Shown: piece by piece, positions 1 through 61,104 of the stretch
Layout: each line of letters starts with the position of its first letter
Position numbering within the stretch: the stretch's first letter is position 1
Source of the DNA: Aricia agestis
Lineage: Eukaryota; Arthropoda; Insecta; Lepidoptera; Lycaenidae
NCBI RefSeq assembly: GCF_905147365.1
Contig: NC_056428.1
Location: forward strand, 27,868,001 to 27,932,000
Direction of reading: 5' to 3'
DNA length: 64,000 nt
The notes under the pieces: generated by a model
The model's input: the letters and a program-made list of their open reading frames with translations, nothing else
Databases searched by the model: none
What the model was told of the DNA's origin: nothing
Translations under genes and position numbers: made by a program

Positions 1-48740
<48,740 letters not shown>

Positions 48741-48752
48741 TTTAGTAAGTTA

Positions 48753-49420
48753 TGTAACGTTCAAGTCCATTTCGAGTTAACACCTTTCACATTGTGCAGT
48801 TAGGAACGTAAGGTGTGAAAAGTATTGATAAAACAAGTTATCAGCGTTTCCTTCTTGAGTAGTAACGCCAAACATTTCGCTTACCCCTGTCCCTGTAGAA
48901 AAGTGTGAGTGATGGTTGCCACGACTTGAAACGTGGTTATAAAATGTTTTCTTAAAAGGAGCCGGTATATTTTGCTTTGTTCTACCTATCTGCTAGGATG
49001 AATAAAAAATAAAAATACGATACATCTACTCTAACACTTGCAAATTTTTTTTATTTTGCCAATTTAACCAGGCATCATGACCAACATAAAACTAATAAGT
49101 ATATGTTAGTCAACTACTAGAGAAAACTAATATCATCTCTTAAAGAGAACTAGAATGCTGGTGGAGGACAAAAAGAAGTTGCGGCAGCGCCATCGACAAG
49201 GGCCTTGCCCTTAAATAGAAAGAAAAAAAAATGATTTATTTAACAATTTCTTTAAACTAATAAATAAAATCACTACGACTAAAAGAGGGGAATCTTTAAG
49301 GATATAAAGCTAAACCAATCAAATAGTAATTTTATACATGTAAAATAACTTCTCCAGGTCGTCTCTATGAGAATTGAGATATATTGGTACCTCGTCGGTA
49401 GGCAATGGCTATTAGCCCAT
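48753..49420. other. Dynein 5' flank
   Basis: Sequence upstream of the start codon. I see no clear TATA box or initiator and cannot place the transcription start. No ORF with motifs. Confidence 0.5.
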
Positions 49421-49480
49421 TGAAATATTACATGAGCTTTGCATATATTAGAGGCAAGATGCAATTTTATTTTTGGGATA

Positions 49481-49800
49481 TGTTGGGGGGGGGGGGGGGG
49501 GCGGGGGGGGGGGGTCAACAGAAGCTTAACCTCAAGTTTGTGGGGTCGCCACGATTGTCCCACGGCCACCATCCATTTCAGGCCTGCTTTTCTGCAGCTA
49601 CAGTCTACTATACTAGTCTATATATCCCTACCATACTGTAGAGTATTTCAGGCCTGCTTTTCTGCAGCCACATTTTTTTAAAGACTTATAGTTTCCGAGT
49701 TATCGCGAAAATAGTGTTTTTACAAGAAGCGACTGGGGGACAAGGGTGGCGACTCCACAAACTTGAGGTTAAGCTTCTATCCCCCCCCCCCCCAATATGC
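49481..49800. mobile_element. Foldback repeat with poly-G/poly-C ends
   Basis: Starts in a run of about 30 G with one C; AGAAGCTTAACCTCAAGTTT and GTGG(A/G)GTCGCCAC are inverted near the right end, which finishes in a C run. TTTCAGGCCTGCTTTTCTGC occurs twice inside as a direct repeat (about 49578 and 49648). Confidence 0.75.
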
Positions 49801-50273
49801 AATATTCGGTCCTTAAATTGTAACGACTACTATCAAAGGAGCTAATAATAATTATAAACTACAACTTCACTACATGTCATGTGTGAAAGAGTTAAGCTTC
49901 GGCCAAACTTACGCGTCAGTGACATGGGACCCGATGTGGGAGCGTCTGCAACGCGAAACAGTCACTGAAGACGCGCAACTTTATCTGGTGTAAATGCTAC
50001 ATTGTTGTGGTAATGACATTCTCGTACTTAACATCAGAGTCTCGCTCTCTTTCTATAAATAACTCTGTGTTATCTACTAGTGTAGTCAACAGTCATTGTA
50101 TTATTCAAACTGAAGCGGGCAAGCTTGCTTTTGATTTGGAAGGTGCAGAGAGATAACTGTCTCGAAAAAATCATGAAATGTCAGCCATTCCTCGTATTGT
50201 CTTGAGAAAATCGGTATATTTATTTTAGGCAACGGCAACGTTACTGACTTAATATGTTCCTTCGTGTTTCACG

Positions 50274-50327
50274 TTTAAGTATAAGGGAAACTTGAGGGAA
50301 TACCCTCAAGTTTCCCTTATACTTAAA
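50274..50327. repeat. Perfect palindrome, 25-bp arms, 4-nt loop
   Basis: Arms 50274-50298 and 50303-50327 are exact inverted copies around AATA; the stem includes AGTATAAGGGAAACTTGAG. Confidence 0.92.
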
Positions 50328-50984
50328 GAAAATCTCCTTCCCTTCTTCATAAATACAATCCACTACAGTCGTCTCGCAACTCCTCAATTATTATTGTCAG
50401 CATCTCAAAATGGTAGGATTCGAACTGTTTCCACGTATTCTCCTAGCTCTCTAGTCTAACCTCTATGTAGACACGAGATACTTTGCTATCGTGAGTCATA
50501 TTTTGGAAGTTTGTGTATGTAATCTTTCAAAATTTAAGTTTGTAGATGCTAACTATACTCTCATTAAATCTTCCATATTCACAAATATTAATAGTAAATA
50601 AATATCAAAGAATGAAACTACCCGGATGGAACGAAGTTTATTATTTCTTATGTATAAAAAAACCTGTAGAAACTAAAAAAAATCGTCGCTGTCGTGTACC
50701 ACACTGTTCAATGCGAGGAGAGAGAGACAGAGAGAGAAACACGCGCTACAACTATAGCATTTTGCTATAGTTGTAAGTGTGGTTGTAACGACACTTTTGT
50801 GTCGTTACAACTTTTCGTCTTATTTTTTTTTGCCTAGCCCCCCTTCGCAACGTGGAATAAGGAACTTCGTTCCAAAAATATATTTTATCAAAATATAGGG
50901 CCGTGTTTATATGTTGCCAAGGAAACTTTAAAAATTTCTCGTATTTGAATATTAAACTTACTTTATAGTACAGTTAATGAAGGC

Positions 50985-51300
50985 AAAAATCAGGCACAAC
51001 CTCCGATTTCGTTGAACCTCCATCGATTTGGATGACATTTTGGAATTGAGTATGTTTTACCATCTACTTCAAAAGTGACATACGCTCGTATTGCGGTTTT
51101 TGCATTTTAGGGGTGAAATTCACCCTTTTTTCAAAACGGAGGAAAAATGCAGATCTAACCATTCTGGCTTAAGTAATTGTGTTTAATTAGATAAAATAAA
51201 CGTTTTTTTCAATATTTTTATGCCTGATTTATGATTCTAATAAATTTTTAATCCTTTTAACAACCACCCCTTAAATTATTTTTTTTTTGTATTTCTGAGT
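50985..51300 (+). repeat. CTCCGATTTCGTTGAACCTC repeat, copy 2
   Basis: Same module as 42535-42740, then GGGGTGAAATTCACCC and CTAACCATTCTGGCTTAAG. Confidence 0.75.
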
Positions 51301-51496
51301 TTCTAAATATTACATACTTACAGGGTTTGTTTAATATTTATGATATAATTTTTGGTTGACGATGAAATTTCAACACTTACAAACTACTCCCTTGATGCAA
51401 AATCACTGTTAAAAAAATTAAGCCTATTAAATTATTGTAAACGAGAGAAGTAAAATCTTAAGTATGTATTAAAATTATAATTATTATTGCGAAATT

Positions 51497-51556
51497 TTTT
51501 GCCCTTAAAAACTACGGCTTGTCTATAAAGACAAGCCGTAGTTTTTAAGGGTAAAA
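51497..51556. repeat. Near-perfect palindrome, 27-bp arms
   Basis: CTTAAAAACTACGGCTTGTC inverted around TATAAA, with one mismatch near the end. Confidence 0.9.
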
Positions 51557-51869
51557 CATAGTTATTATAAAATAGTTCTAACTTTTTTATCAGCCAGTTC
51601 AACCTGATAAAAAAGTTTGAATGGAACGTTAATTCATCTTATAATTAAATAGAGATCCAGTGCGTACCACAATTATTTTAACAAATAAAGGAACATTGCC
51701 ATGTTTTTTAAATATTCCCACACGATGATTTGGAGATGTCCACACACTCCGGTCATTTTTGTTCTTAAGTGCATAAGTCACGGTCTATATCACATAATAA
51801 AAAAGATAAACATGAAATCATTTATGCTTAAAATGTGTGGTTAAATAGAAAAAAATAATTGAGATGATG

Positions 51870-51990
51870 AATCGTATTATTATTATTATAAGCCTAAAAT
51901 GTTCCACTGCTGGGCAAAGTCCTCCCCATAAGACAATCTTTCTCTCTCCTGCGCCACCGCTGCCCATCCTGGCTGGTATGCCTCCAGCTC
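51870..51990 (+). repeat. LINE/SINE tail fragment
   Basis: TTCCACTGCTGGGCAAAGTC then CTCCCC, a module common in lepidopteran retroposon tails (recall). Confidence 0.5.
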
Positions 51991-51999
51991 ATCACAACG

Positions 52000-53300
52000 G
52001 CCAGCAACAATCGTAATAGAAATTAATAAATTTTAAATGTCCTAACTTATAATTTTCATTATTTATGGTCAAATTTTGACCACTGGGTCACCTCTTTTTA
52101 ATTTTAATACGTACCCTATTAATGTCATCTTCAGTCAAAACTTTAGACATCCTGGTTGAGGTACTTCATGCATCAACATTAATTTTATCACTGCAATAGT
52201 GGATGGCTCGTGAAACTCGATAGCCCATGTTAACTTAAAGATATTTGATTAAAGAAGTTATAATTGAAGCATATATAAAATTGGCGTAGCTTAAAAATGT
52301 CAACCGCAAAGAGGCGGCGGTAAAAATCAACTGGTACATATTATTACATTTTCAAATGTTTATTAAAAGAAGTAGAAAGTAAACCTAAATTAGGATAATA
52401 TGCCTTATTAATGTTACGTGTAATTTGCTTTTGATGCGGAGTTTTCGTTGTCGTGCGGTCACGCTTGCTCGCAAGCGGGTTGTACGGTGTGGTACCGGTG
52501 ACATTCATTGCACGCTATTTTAAAATTAACCTTAGAATTCTAATATATTTGACTATACTTGGTATGCAGAAGAAGAGTGGTAGTAATAGGTAGTGGTTAG
52601 TAGAATAATTGAATTAGCGATTACACTGAAGTACTATTTCTAAAAAAAAATGTTAGATAACGATATCTTTTAAAGCCGGATCCGCTGCGACGTATTTTCA
52701 TGTTTTCTCACTAACATGTTTGCAAAACAGAATAGGGGCGTGGCCTAACAGTTTTGTTAGCAAAAACACAAAAACATCTTCCTCTGATTCTTCGCTATTT
52801 ATTTCTGCTCGTAAAATCGCTGCCCGACCGTGGTCGAGTGAGGACGTCGTAATTCGTATTACAATTTACGAATTTCATTCAAAACGACGAGTACGTGGTC
52901 TTATAATGAATGAAGCTAAATTATATATGATAAAGGCGAAAGTTTGTATGGATGAAAAATAAAAATAAATATTCTATGTCCTCTTCATTACTATTGTTTA
53001 TATCAAAATTATCACTTTTTGAAATGTGACAAACTAGGCGTTGTAATGATTGCGCATACTTATTATCATAAGAATCAGTGCTTACATATTCAGGGAAGGA
53101 TACTACTACAATATCTTTAATAATTAATTTTACATCTCTGTAACTGTGTTGTGAATATATTTAATTATATTAATATAAAAATATTTACATTTATCATCTA
53201 CTAATTTAAAACAGCTTTGCATAGACAGTTTGTTAAAAAAATGGGATTTATCTAAACGTACATAAGTTTGCGGAACACGAATTTTACCTTCACCTTCTAA
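52000..53300. other. Region without recognisable gene
   Basis: AT-rich. An 80-codon plus-strand frame at 52720-52962 has no recognised motif. Confidence 0.5.
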
Positions 53301-53317
53301 TCATGAAAAACATATGG

Positions 53318-53860
53318 CTAAAAATCTATTAGTATCAGTATTAAAAAAGTTTGACATATTGCACCCAATAGTGCAGACGAATCGTCACAAATAATTTCGT
53401 TAGGTACAATTTTGGTTTCTGCCCACGATCTTAGCCATTTGGCTATGTTGTCAGTTGTGTGTAACTGTGACGCCATGTAAGATAGTGGTACACTTTTATT
53501 ATTATACGCCAATATAGCATATGGAAAAATATGTCTAGACGCTTTTATATTAGTTAGTAGTTTAAATTCATAAATCTCCATCAAAAATTTCACTTCAAAA
53601 TCAGTAACTTGGCTTTCCCTCATGCGGTCGACATTATCGTAATCACTGTCATTGTCTTAGTCATCATTACGACAGTGTTGATTGCAGGTATTATTATTAG
53701 TACTATCTTCAAAACAAAAAAAAAAGTTCTTATTTCTTTTAACCGCCGATTGTATAGCTTTACTAACACTAAACTGTTCAAATATTTCGTTGTTGATGGT
53801 TTGGTACACTTCATGTGACACTGGTGGTAATGATTCTTCAAAATAATTCATATTTATTAA
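53318..53860 (-). pseudogene. Transposase-like ORF remnant, family unclear
   Basis: Minus strand: SVPLSYMASQLHTTDNIAKW, LRSWAETKIVPNEIICDDSS and ALLGAICQTF. This resembles a segment ('W...P.E.VCD.S.ALL') that I recall from multicopy transposon proteins in aphids and other insects, but I cannot name the superfamily. A second frame upstream (about 53657-53851) may be its N-terminal side. Frameshifted, no complete ORF. Confidence 0.45.
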
Positions 53861-54174
53861 TAATTTTTTTTCGGGATTCCAACGGAATGATGGATTTTCT
53901 GCCCGCCATATAAAATAGACTTAACTGAAGTTAATTATGATTTGAAACATAATAGCAACATGAAATTAATGTTGTCAAACTAAAAATTAACCCTTGATGG
54001 GTTTGGATTGGATGGTGGATTTTTGTTTTTAGTTTGACACATCCCCAAGAGGCACCCGGCTGTCGCATAACAATTGAAAATCTATATTGTGACTGCGATT
54101 CCCACGTTTGTAGTTCAATGCACGATCGAGGTATTAAACACTAATAAAACACAATTTTTCGTGCACTTTTTCCA

Positions 54175-55190
54175 TCATATCAAGGTATTATTAATAACTT
54201 TTAACAAATTACACGACCGGTTTCGAAATAAATCATCATCAGGTACACCTGATGATGATTTATTTCGAAACTCATCGAGTTCAAATTGCGTATAAGCTTG
54301 CGATAAGTCGATTTTAGAAAATTTATCTCCTCCATGTAATTTTGCTAAAAAATCCTCAACCCGAGGTAACTGAAAACGATCGATTTCTAAACACTTATTT
54401 AACGTCAGTTTGAAGTCGCCACAAATACGTATTGTGCCGTCCTTTTTCATCGCCGGCACGATAGGTGTCGTCCAGTCCGAACTCGATACAGGTGAAATTA
54501 TTCCATCACGCTGCAGTTGTTCGAGTGCCCGTTCTACCGGTTCACGTAAAGCTGTACCTCTCGTAATCGAAAGCCGACTGTTCCACCTGTATACTTTTCC
54601 GAGTCCGTCCTCAAAACCTCAGAGAACTTGGAACTGAAATAAGCCCAGTTACTGTCTTCGTTAATGTTACAAACTTGCGACGGCTGTGGATAAATTTTCA
54701 ATTCGCTAATCCACTGCCGACCTAAAAGGTTAATTTTACCGTTCCCGACTACAAGTAATTTTATTTTCATCGGTTATATACAACTAGAGGCCTAATTTTA
54801 CCAATAGGCTCCTTCAGTTCTCTTGTGTAGTACCTAAGCTTAATCTCGCTAGCAAAAATTTCATACGTTATTGGTACAAGAAATTGCACTCCCTGTGTCA
54901 ATTTCCATAACTAAAGTTTTATCGTTAACGGTAATATTAATAGTATAGGGGGAAACTCCTTAAAAGAGCGATTACAAATAGAATAATTAAATACCTCCTC
55001 ACTATCTACACTACCCGTGCTGTCGTTCCCTTCTTCTTCGAGACAGTTGAGGTGATGAGTATTAGCTCTTCTGCGGGGACATAGTCGAGGTGACCTTCCT
55101 TGTTGCAAATCTTGCAGATGGATTTAAATTTGCAATATTCCGGACTATGTTGGTACTCGCAAGTAGGACAACTCTTATCCTTGTTATTAT
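54175..55190 (-). pseudogene. Ty3/gypsy retrotransposon pol remnant
   Basis: In minus-strand order: a zinc-knuckle-like Cys segment near 55130, a protease-like DTGSA motif near 54890, a linker with LLGRQWISELK, and reverse-transcriptase text (KKDGTIRICGDFK, FSKIDLSQAYTQ) ending at a perfect palindrome at 54221-54270. Stops and frameshifts separate the pieces and no LTRs were seen. It is a decayed internal fragment. Confidence 0.8.
54221..54270. repeat. Perfect palindrome, 24-bp arms, 2-nt loop
   Basis: TTTCGAAATAAATCATCATC plus AGGT, inverted exactly around AC. It replaces the continuation of the gypsy reverse-transcriptase frame. Confidence 0.92.
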
Positions 55191-55321
55191 TAGGTCCTTA
55201 CAGTCATATGAAATTGGCGTTTTATTGTACAGGCCTCTTTGATCTCAAATATCTTCTCTTTGGTTAAGAATTCCAAATTCAAATTTATATATTCATATAA
55301 TTGGTACATTTGAGTTTTCAA

Positions 55322-55825
55322 AACAGTCTGTCATTTGTTTTTTCTTGATTATTTTTACTTTGGAGTCGTTCATATCGCACAATGGAAAAATTGAAATATC
55401 GCTTTCGTTTTTATCGTGGCACGAGTGCTGAAGAAACAGCTCGAAGAATTAACAATGTGTATGGCGCTGGTGTCGCAAAAGATACCCCGGTACGGTTTTA
55501 TTTCCAACGTTTTCGTTCTGGAAATTTCGACCTTCAGAACAAGCCCCGAGGACGACACGAGACCTAAATGAATAATGAAGAATTAAAGGCTATTGTGGAA
55601 GCGGATCCATAGCAAACCACTACAGAGTTAGCAGCAGGCTTCGGTGTAAGTTTATAACTGCTTTAATCCACTTGAAGCAAATTGGGAAGATACATAAACT
55701 TGAAAGGTGGGTACCTCATGAATTGAGTGAAGCAAACCAGAAAACAGGTGTACACTGCTACGTTATATTGCTCATCCAACACAATAATAAAGAGATTTTA
55801 AATCGGATCATTACTTGTGATTATT
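55322..55825 (+). pseudogene. Mariner 5' fragment (cecropia/Hsmar1-like)
   Basis: The plus-strand frame from ATG 55382 reads the mariner N-terminal HTH, YFQRFRSGNFDLQNKPRG. After a stop it continues NEELKAIVEADP, a stop, ELAAGFGVS, a shift, LERWVPHELSEANQ, and then, after a further shift, ILNRIITCD. It stops before the first catalytic Asp region is complete. Several stops make it inactive. A different subfamily from the remnant at 24610-25330. Confidence 0.88.
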
Positions 55826-55920
55826 GCTGCATTGCCAGTGTCAAGTAAAATAGAGTATGGCGGGAAATAAATTCTCGTAGAAAATTTTGCTGCATATTTT
55901 TCCAATTTATCAAGTCATAA

Positions 55921-56097
55921 AAAAACTAAAACCGGACTACTAAAAACGCGCTCTAAAAAGTACGATGTTTAAAGGATAGCCTAGATATATAATATAGGAT
56001 AGCTATTTTGCTAAAGTAGGTGGCATACGACCACGGCTATCCTTCAAACTTCGTACTTTTTAGAGCGTGTTTTTAGTAGTCGGGATTTAAGTTTTTA
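55921..56097. mobile_element. Foldback MITE
   Basis: Arms about 60 bp long (ACTACTAAAAACGCGCTCTA, AAAGTACGA, AAGGATAGCC) at 55921-55981 and inverted at 56036-56097. Confidence 0.8.
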
Positions 56098-56246
56098 ACC
56101 TTTATTTTAATTTCAATTATTTTGGGGCTGTGAGCCTACATTTTTTTCCTACTTTTCCCGACCCCACTACACCCACCGCCCACGGCCTACCAGCACGCAA
56201 ATTATCAGAAAAGTTGCTTCAGGGAAGTTAACGGAAGGGGAGATTA

Positions 56247-56621
56247 TTAAAAAAAAACGGGGCCGTGCTTTTTAATGAATTTTTTGATATTTTTTTCAGG
56301 TTTTAAGCAGACAAAAAAAACATTGGGTGAAGCAAAACATAAACCTTCCATATCTTTCAATGTGACTAGTTTGTGAAACCACATTTTTTCAGCGGTAAAC
56401 AAAGATGAACGACACGTTTCACATTTTAAGCGTTCGCAATGTTTTCTGGACACCCAACCTGAAATATATCCAACGACTTGTTCCACATTATATGAGTCGT
56501 TTTCCTCGTGAACGATATCAGTCAAAACTGTTATATTATTTATCTTGTGATTTTTTATCACTTGGAAATAAAAATGCAATATCATCTTCGGTTGGATCTT
56601 CTTTACCATAAATGCGTCCAC
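56247..56621 (-). pseudogene. P-element/THAP9-like transposase C-terminal remnant
   Basis: An uninterrupted 124-codon minus-strand frame contains VVGYISGWVSRKHCERLKCE then TCRSSL, and HKLVTLKDMEGL. This matches the 'Y.AG.VA+.....KC..C...L' region near the C-terminus of P-element/THAP9 transposases. No THAP or catalytic domain is found in frame nearby. Confidence 0.6.
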
Positions 56622-56731
56622 CCCATGTATTATTTATATTATTAACTGCTGATGAGCAATTAAGTATTGGAAAATGTTCCACCGGTAGAAGATTGCAGTT
56701 CCAGGTTGTTAAATATTTTTTATAAAAGCCC

Positions 56732-56830
56732 TTAACCCTCCGTGCACCACGTGAATAAAAGTTACACCGTGCACCACGTGGGGTTTGTCAAACCCCAAGA
56801 CTTATCTGGGCAAGAAATGCGTAATTTCTA
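56732..56830. repeat. Possible piggyBac-type terminus (TTAACCCTCCG)
   Basis: TTAA at 56732 is followed by CCCTCCGTGCACCACGTG, and CCGTGCACCACGTGGGGTTT repeats the motif 30 bp on. Start and TTAA fit a piggyBac-like end; no matching right end was found. Confidence 0.3.
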
Positions 56831-57349
56831 TTTATTTGTTTATTTTATTTCAAATAACTGTTTTTTATTTATTTTATTGTAATGTAAAACGATAATTACT
56901 GAGATAACTCCCATTTTTAATCCTTTACACCCAAAATTTAAAAATTTTGTAATCTTTTATCACGTAAAACATAGACTCTTATTTGGTGAGCTCCCACAGT
57001 TGAAAAGTTACCTTTTATTTCCCGTACCGCTTTAAAATTATAAAACTAACTATATAAGGAAAACAAATTGTATATTAACTTAATATAATCAGTCTACACG
57101 ATATTCAGACAACTTGAAATCAGTACATTTCTTACAATGAAAGTGGGCACGGTATGTGTAAGCAAATAGGACTATTATTGTGATCAAAACTGTATTTGAG
57201 TTTTCAATTTATGTTCCTGATACAATCCAGAACACTTCTTTATTGAGTTTGATAATTTTTCTGGTGGTCCAGGGGCTGCTTTGCCAAGAAATTCGTGAAA
57301 CCGCTTACAAGAACCTCTGATTTGCACGACTATTGACCAACTAGAATAA

Positions 57350-57448
57350 TGTCCAATACAAAAATAACGTCCAATCATAAAAATGTCCAATCATAAAAAT
57401 GCCCAATCATAAAAATGTCCCATCATAAAAATGTCCAATCATAAAAAT
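57350..57448. repeat. Tandem repeat, 16-bp unit, about six copies
   Basis: Unit GTCCAATCATAAAAAT repeated with few changes, ending next to the MITE and the transposase array. Confidence 0.9.
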
Positions 57449-57463
57449 GTGGTGTTTTACTTA

Positions 57464-57906
57464 GGCTGGAAACAGTGCTCGACCGACGGTCAGCACTGAC
57501 CGTCGGTCGAAGTAGCTATATCTTTGCAAGTCTATGAACGAGCACACAGCTACAATGACGGTACGCGCGTGATTTGGCACGCGCGTACGGTCGGGCCGTC
57601 GGTCGAGCCGTCGGTCCGGCTCGTCGGTCACGCGTACGTCGGTCGACGGACGAGTTGTGTGATTGTATCATGTATGGTTGCGTTCAGTGCTTCGCTGACG
57701 GAGCGAGTAGCGACTGACCGAACGTGCGTACGTACACTTCCATCCTGCTTTCCGCTTGCTCGTTTGCCCCCTTATTTCATTAAAAAAAACACGAGTCGCA
57801 GTTCGCCGTCAGCGTTGCACTGAATTCATTTTTGCAACCGCCGATTTGCGCTGACGGTCAGGACGTACGGTCAGCGCTGACCGTCGGTCGAGCACTGTTT
57901 CCAGCC
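57464..57906. mobile_element. PIF/Harbinger-type MITE with TTA duplication
   Basis: 443 bp with ends GGCTGGAAACAGTGCTCGAC inverted at both sides and TTA at 57461-57463 and 57907-57909. GC-rich GACCGTCGGTC and CGTACG repeats fill the interior, which also contains a SINE-tail fragment (TTGCTCGTTTGCCCCC, 57755-57790). No transposase. Confidence 0.85.
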
Positions 57907-57974
57907 TTATAGTTTCGTCATGTCCGTCTGTTAGTTAGGTACTAGGATTTGCACTATTAGAAACCTTTCGAGTT

Positions 57975-59144
57975 TATTTGAGTTTACACCCCCCATGATT
58001 TTATTATAGTCCAGCACGACTTGAGGTTTAAAAAGTACTTTACGAGATAATGGTCTACAAGAGACTCTAGGCAAGGCTGTAGATGCACCATAACAAGTGG
58101 AAATCATGGTTATTCTTTTTTGTCTTGCCATACTAAAACAGTGACAGCGCCTGAATGTCTGGCGATGTACTCTCCCTGATTAAGAGGAGCCTTATTTACT
58201 ACAATGGGAACATCGCAACGGGAAGATCTCAAAATACCAACGCAGTCGGTACCATTGAGCTTCAGAAATCTAGCTAATAGGGGTGAATTGTACCAATTAT
58301 CCATAAACAATCTATACCCTTTTGTTCAGTAAGGGACCAATGAGCTTTTTTACAACAGCTGTGCTTTTAAGCACTCCGGGCGACTGCTCCATATCTATTT
58401 CCGATTCTTTGCCGGCATAAACAATGAACAACCACAGGTAACCGGCGGTGCTCTCACAAAGCTCGTATGTTTTGATCCCAAACTTAGAAGCTTTGTTCCG
58501 AATATACAGCTTGTAACTCAATCTGCTATTCCAAAGTGTAAGGCTTTCATCTATGCAAATGTCTTTGCTTAAAATATAATTGGATTGAAAAACTGAATTT
58601 AAATGTGCTAATATTGGTCTCAAACGGTGTAAACGGTCAAAGCTGCTTGAAACTTAATCTGCCTTTCAAAAGTGTAAGGCTTTCATCTATGCAAATTTCT
58701 GTACTTAAAATATAATTGGATTGAGAAACTGAATTTAAATGTGCTAACATTGGTCTCAAACGGTGTAAACGGTCAAAGCTTCTGGCGCCAGTGTTGGAGG
58801 GATTTTCGTTATTAATAACGGGGTCGGAATCTACAAAACGTAATGCTCTATTTCAAGAGAGGATCGACAGAAAAACAACTGGTAACAGTTGGCATTCTGA
58901 CGACCCCCAACATCAAACAGAACGAAAAAAAGCATAAAATTTCATGTGAATTTGTGGTTAACCATTCGGCCTGAAATGTAGCAGTAGTAATTTTCGAAGC
59001 ATAATGGTTCGTTTCAGCCACGATTAAACCTAATACCTCATCTTTCCAATAGGAACGGAAAGCGTCGTAGGCTGAATCGATATACCGAACCGAACCAGTA
59101 CGCTCTGGCAGAAAATCTTGTTCTTGACTTTGAAAGGTATCCAT
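57975..59144 (-). pseudogene. Array copy 1, piggyBac-derived transposase (3'-truncated)
   Basis: N-terminal piece (QEQDFLPERTGSVRY), central DDE piece (ICIDESLTLWNSRLSYKLYI) and MDNWYNSPLLARF. There is an extra C at the 58318-58320 run, a frameshift after WQDKK, and then the sequence stops at MGGVN where the array ends. A 136-bp internal duplication is present (58535-58806 region). Confidence 0.88.
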
Positions 59145-59328
59145 AGGATACCATTCAAAGTTAATTCTGGCGTTCCAGTCTATGGGTTAGTCTATGGTGA
59201 TGCCTATCACCTCCATCTCTGGCGGCGACAAATTCATTCTCAACCACGGCATCACCTTGCTAACGTGAGAAGTTGTAATTGGTAAGAATGGTATTACCGT
59301 GATGTATGATAAGCTTTAAAGCTATCCA

Positions 59329-60920
59329 CTATAAGTCTATACACATTGGCACGCGACAGAATTCGCAACAGTGTGAGGTAAATTGTTTTTTTTTTGCCAT
59401 TTTTTTAGGAAACAAAGCAATGCTTCCTGACTCTCCGGCCTGTTGAGGTCCTCTCTGTTGATTCCAATAACACAGGCCAATGTGTAGAGAGGATAAATCT
59501 ATTTGGTCGATCGTGCGTAGATCTACTGCTAGACGCAGTACGCTTACGGCTTTCCGGACAATGTTACAGATGATTTGAAAGGTATCTACAAGTTGAAGGC
59601 GATAAGCTAAATGATCATGATGTTTATGAGTAGATGATTCTACAAGAATGAACGAGTTTAGAATGGATACAATGAGAAGGCGTTTGAAAAGTTTTATGTA
59701 CAATTTTTTGCAACGTTTCCTTTCTAATAAATAAGGCTCCAACATCTGATCTTTTAAGTTTACACCCCCCATGATTTTATTATAGTCCAGCACGACTTGA
59801 GGTTTAAAAAGTACTTTACGAGATAATGGTCTACAAGAGACTCTAGGCAAGGCTGTAGATGCACCATAACAAGTGGAAATCATGGTTATTCTTTTTTGTC
59901 TTGCCATACTAAAACAGTGACAGCGCCTGAATGTCTGGCGATGTACTCTCCCTGATTAAGAGGAGCCTTATTTACTACAATGGGAACATCGCAACGGGAA
60001 GATCTCAAAATACCAACGCAGTCGGTACCATTGAGCTTCAGAAATCTAGCTAATAGGGGTGAATTGTACCAATTGTCCATAAACAATCTATACCCTTTTG
60101 TTCAGTAAGGGACCAATGAGCTTTTTTACAACAGCTGTGCTTTTAAGCACTCCGGGCGACTGCTCCATATTTGTTTCCGATTCTTTGCCGGCATAAACAA
60201 TGAACAACCACAGGTAACCGGCGGTGCTCTCACAAAGATCGAATGTTTTGATCCCAAACTTAGAAGCTTCGTTTCGAATATACAGCTTGTAACTCAATCT
60301 GCTATTCCAAAGTGTAAGGCTTTCATCTATGCATATGTCTTTACTTAAAATATAATTGGATTGAAAAACTGAATTTAAATGTGCTAATATTGGTCTCAAA
60401 CGGTGTAAACGGTCAAAGCTGCTTGAAACTTAATCTGCCTTTCAAAAGTGTAAGGCTTTCATCTATGCAAATTTCTGTACTTAAAATATAATTGGATTGA
60501 GAAACTGAATTTAAATGTGCTAATATTGGTCTCAAACGGTGTAAACGGTCAAAGCTTCTGGCGCCAGTGTTGGAGGGATTTTCGTTATTAATAACGGGGT
60601 CGGAATCTACAAAACGTAATGCTCTATTTCAAGAGAGGATCGACAGAAAAACAACTGGTAACAGTTGGCATTCTGACGACCCCCAACATCATCCAGAACG
60701 AAAAAAAGCATAAAATTTCATGTGAATTTGTGGTTAACCATACGGCCTGAAATGTAGCAGTAGTAATTTTCGAAGCATAATGGTTCGTTTCGGCCACGAT
60801 TAAACCTAATACCTCATCGCTCCAATAGGAACGGAAAGCGTCGTAGGCTGAATCGAAATACCGAACCGAACCAGTACGCTCTGGCAGAAAATCTTGTTCT
60901 TGACTTTGAAAGGATACCAT
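59329..60920 (-). pseudogene. Array copy 2, piggyBac-derived transposase
   Basis: The most complete unit: N-terminal (98 codons), central (103 codons), MDNWYNSPL (66 codons) and a 192-codon C-terminal frame. The last holds MGGVNLKDQMLEPYLLERKR and a final Cys motif HCCEFCRVPMC. The family's catalytic Asp at GGVD reads Asn. Two frameshifts and one 136-bp duplication separate the pieces. Confidence 0.9.
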
Positions 60921-61104
60921 TCAAAGTCAAGATTCTGGCGTTCCAGTCTATGGGTCGGTCTATGGTGATGCCCATCACCTCCATCTCTGGCGGCGACAAA
61001 TTCATTCTCAACCACGGCATCACCTTGCTAACGTGAGAAGTTGTAATTGGTAAGAATGGTATTACCGTGATGTATGATAAGCTTTAAAGCTATCCACTAT
61101 AAGT

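Noticed and set aside
57350..57448. CRISPR-like regular repeats
   Set aside because: Contiguous 16-bp units without spacers in a eukaryotic genome; a plain minisatellite.
60806..61023. Overlapping 69-codon ORFs between array units
   Set aside because: Run through the inter-unit segment in alternative frames; absent or altered in other copies.
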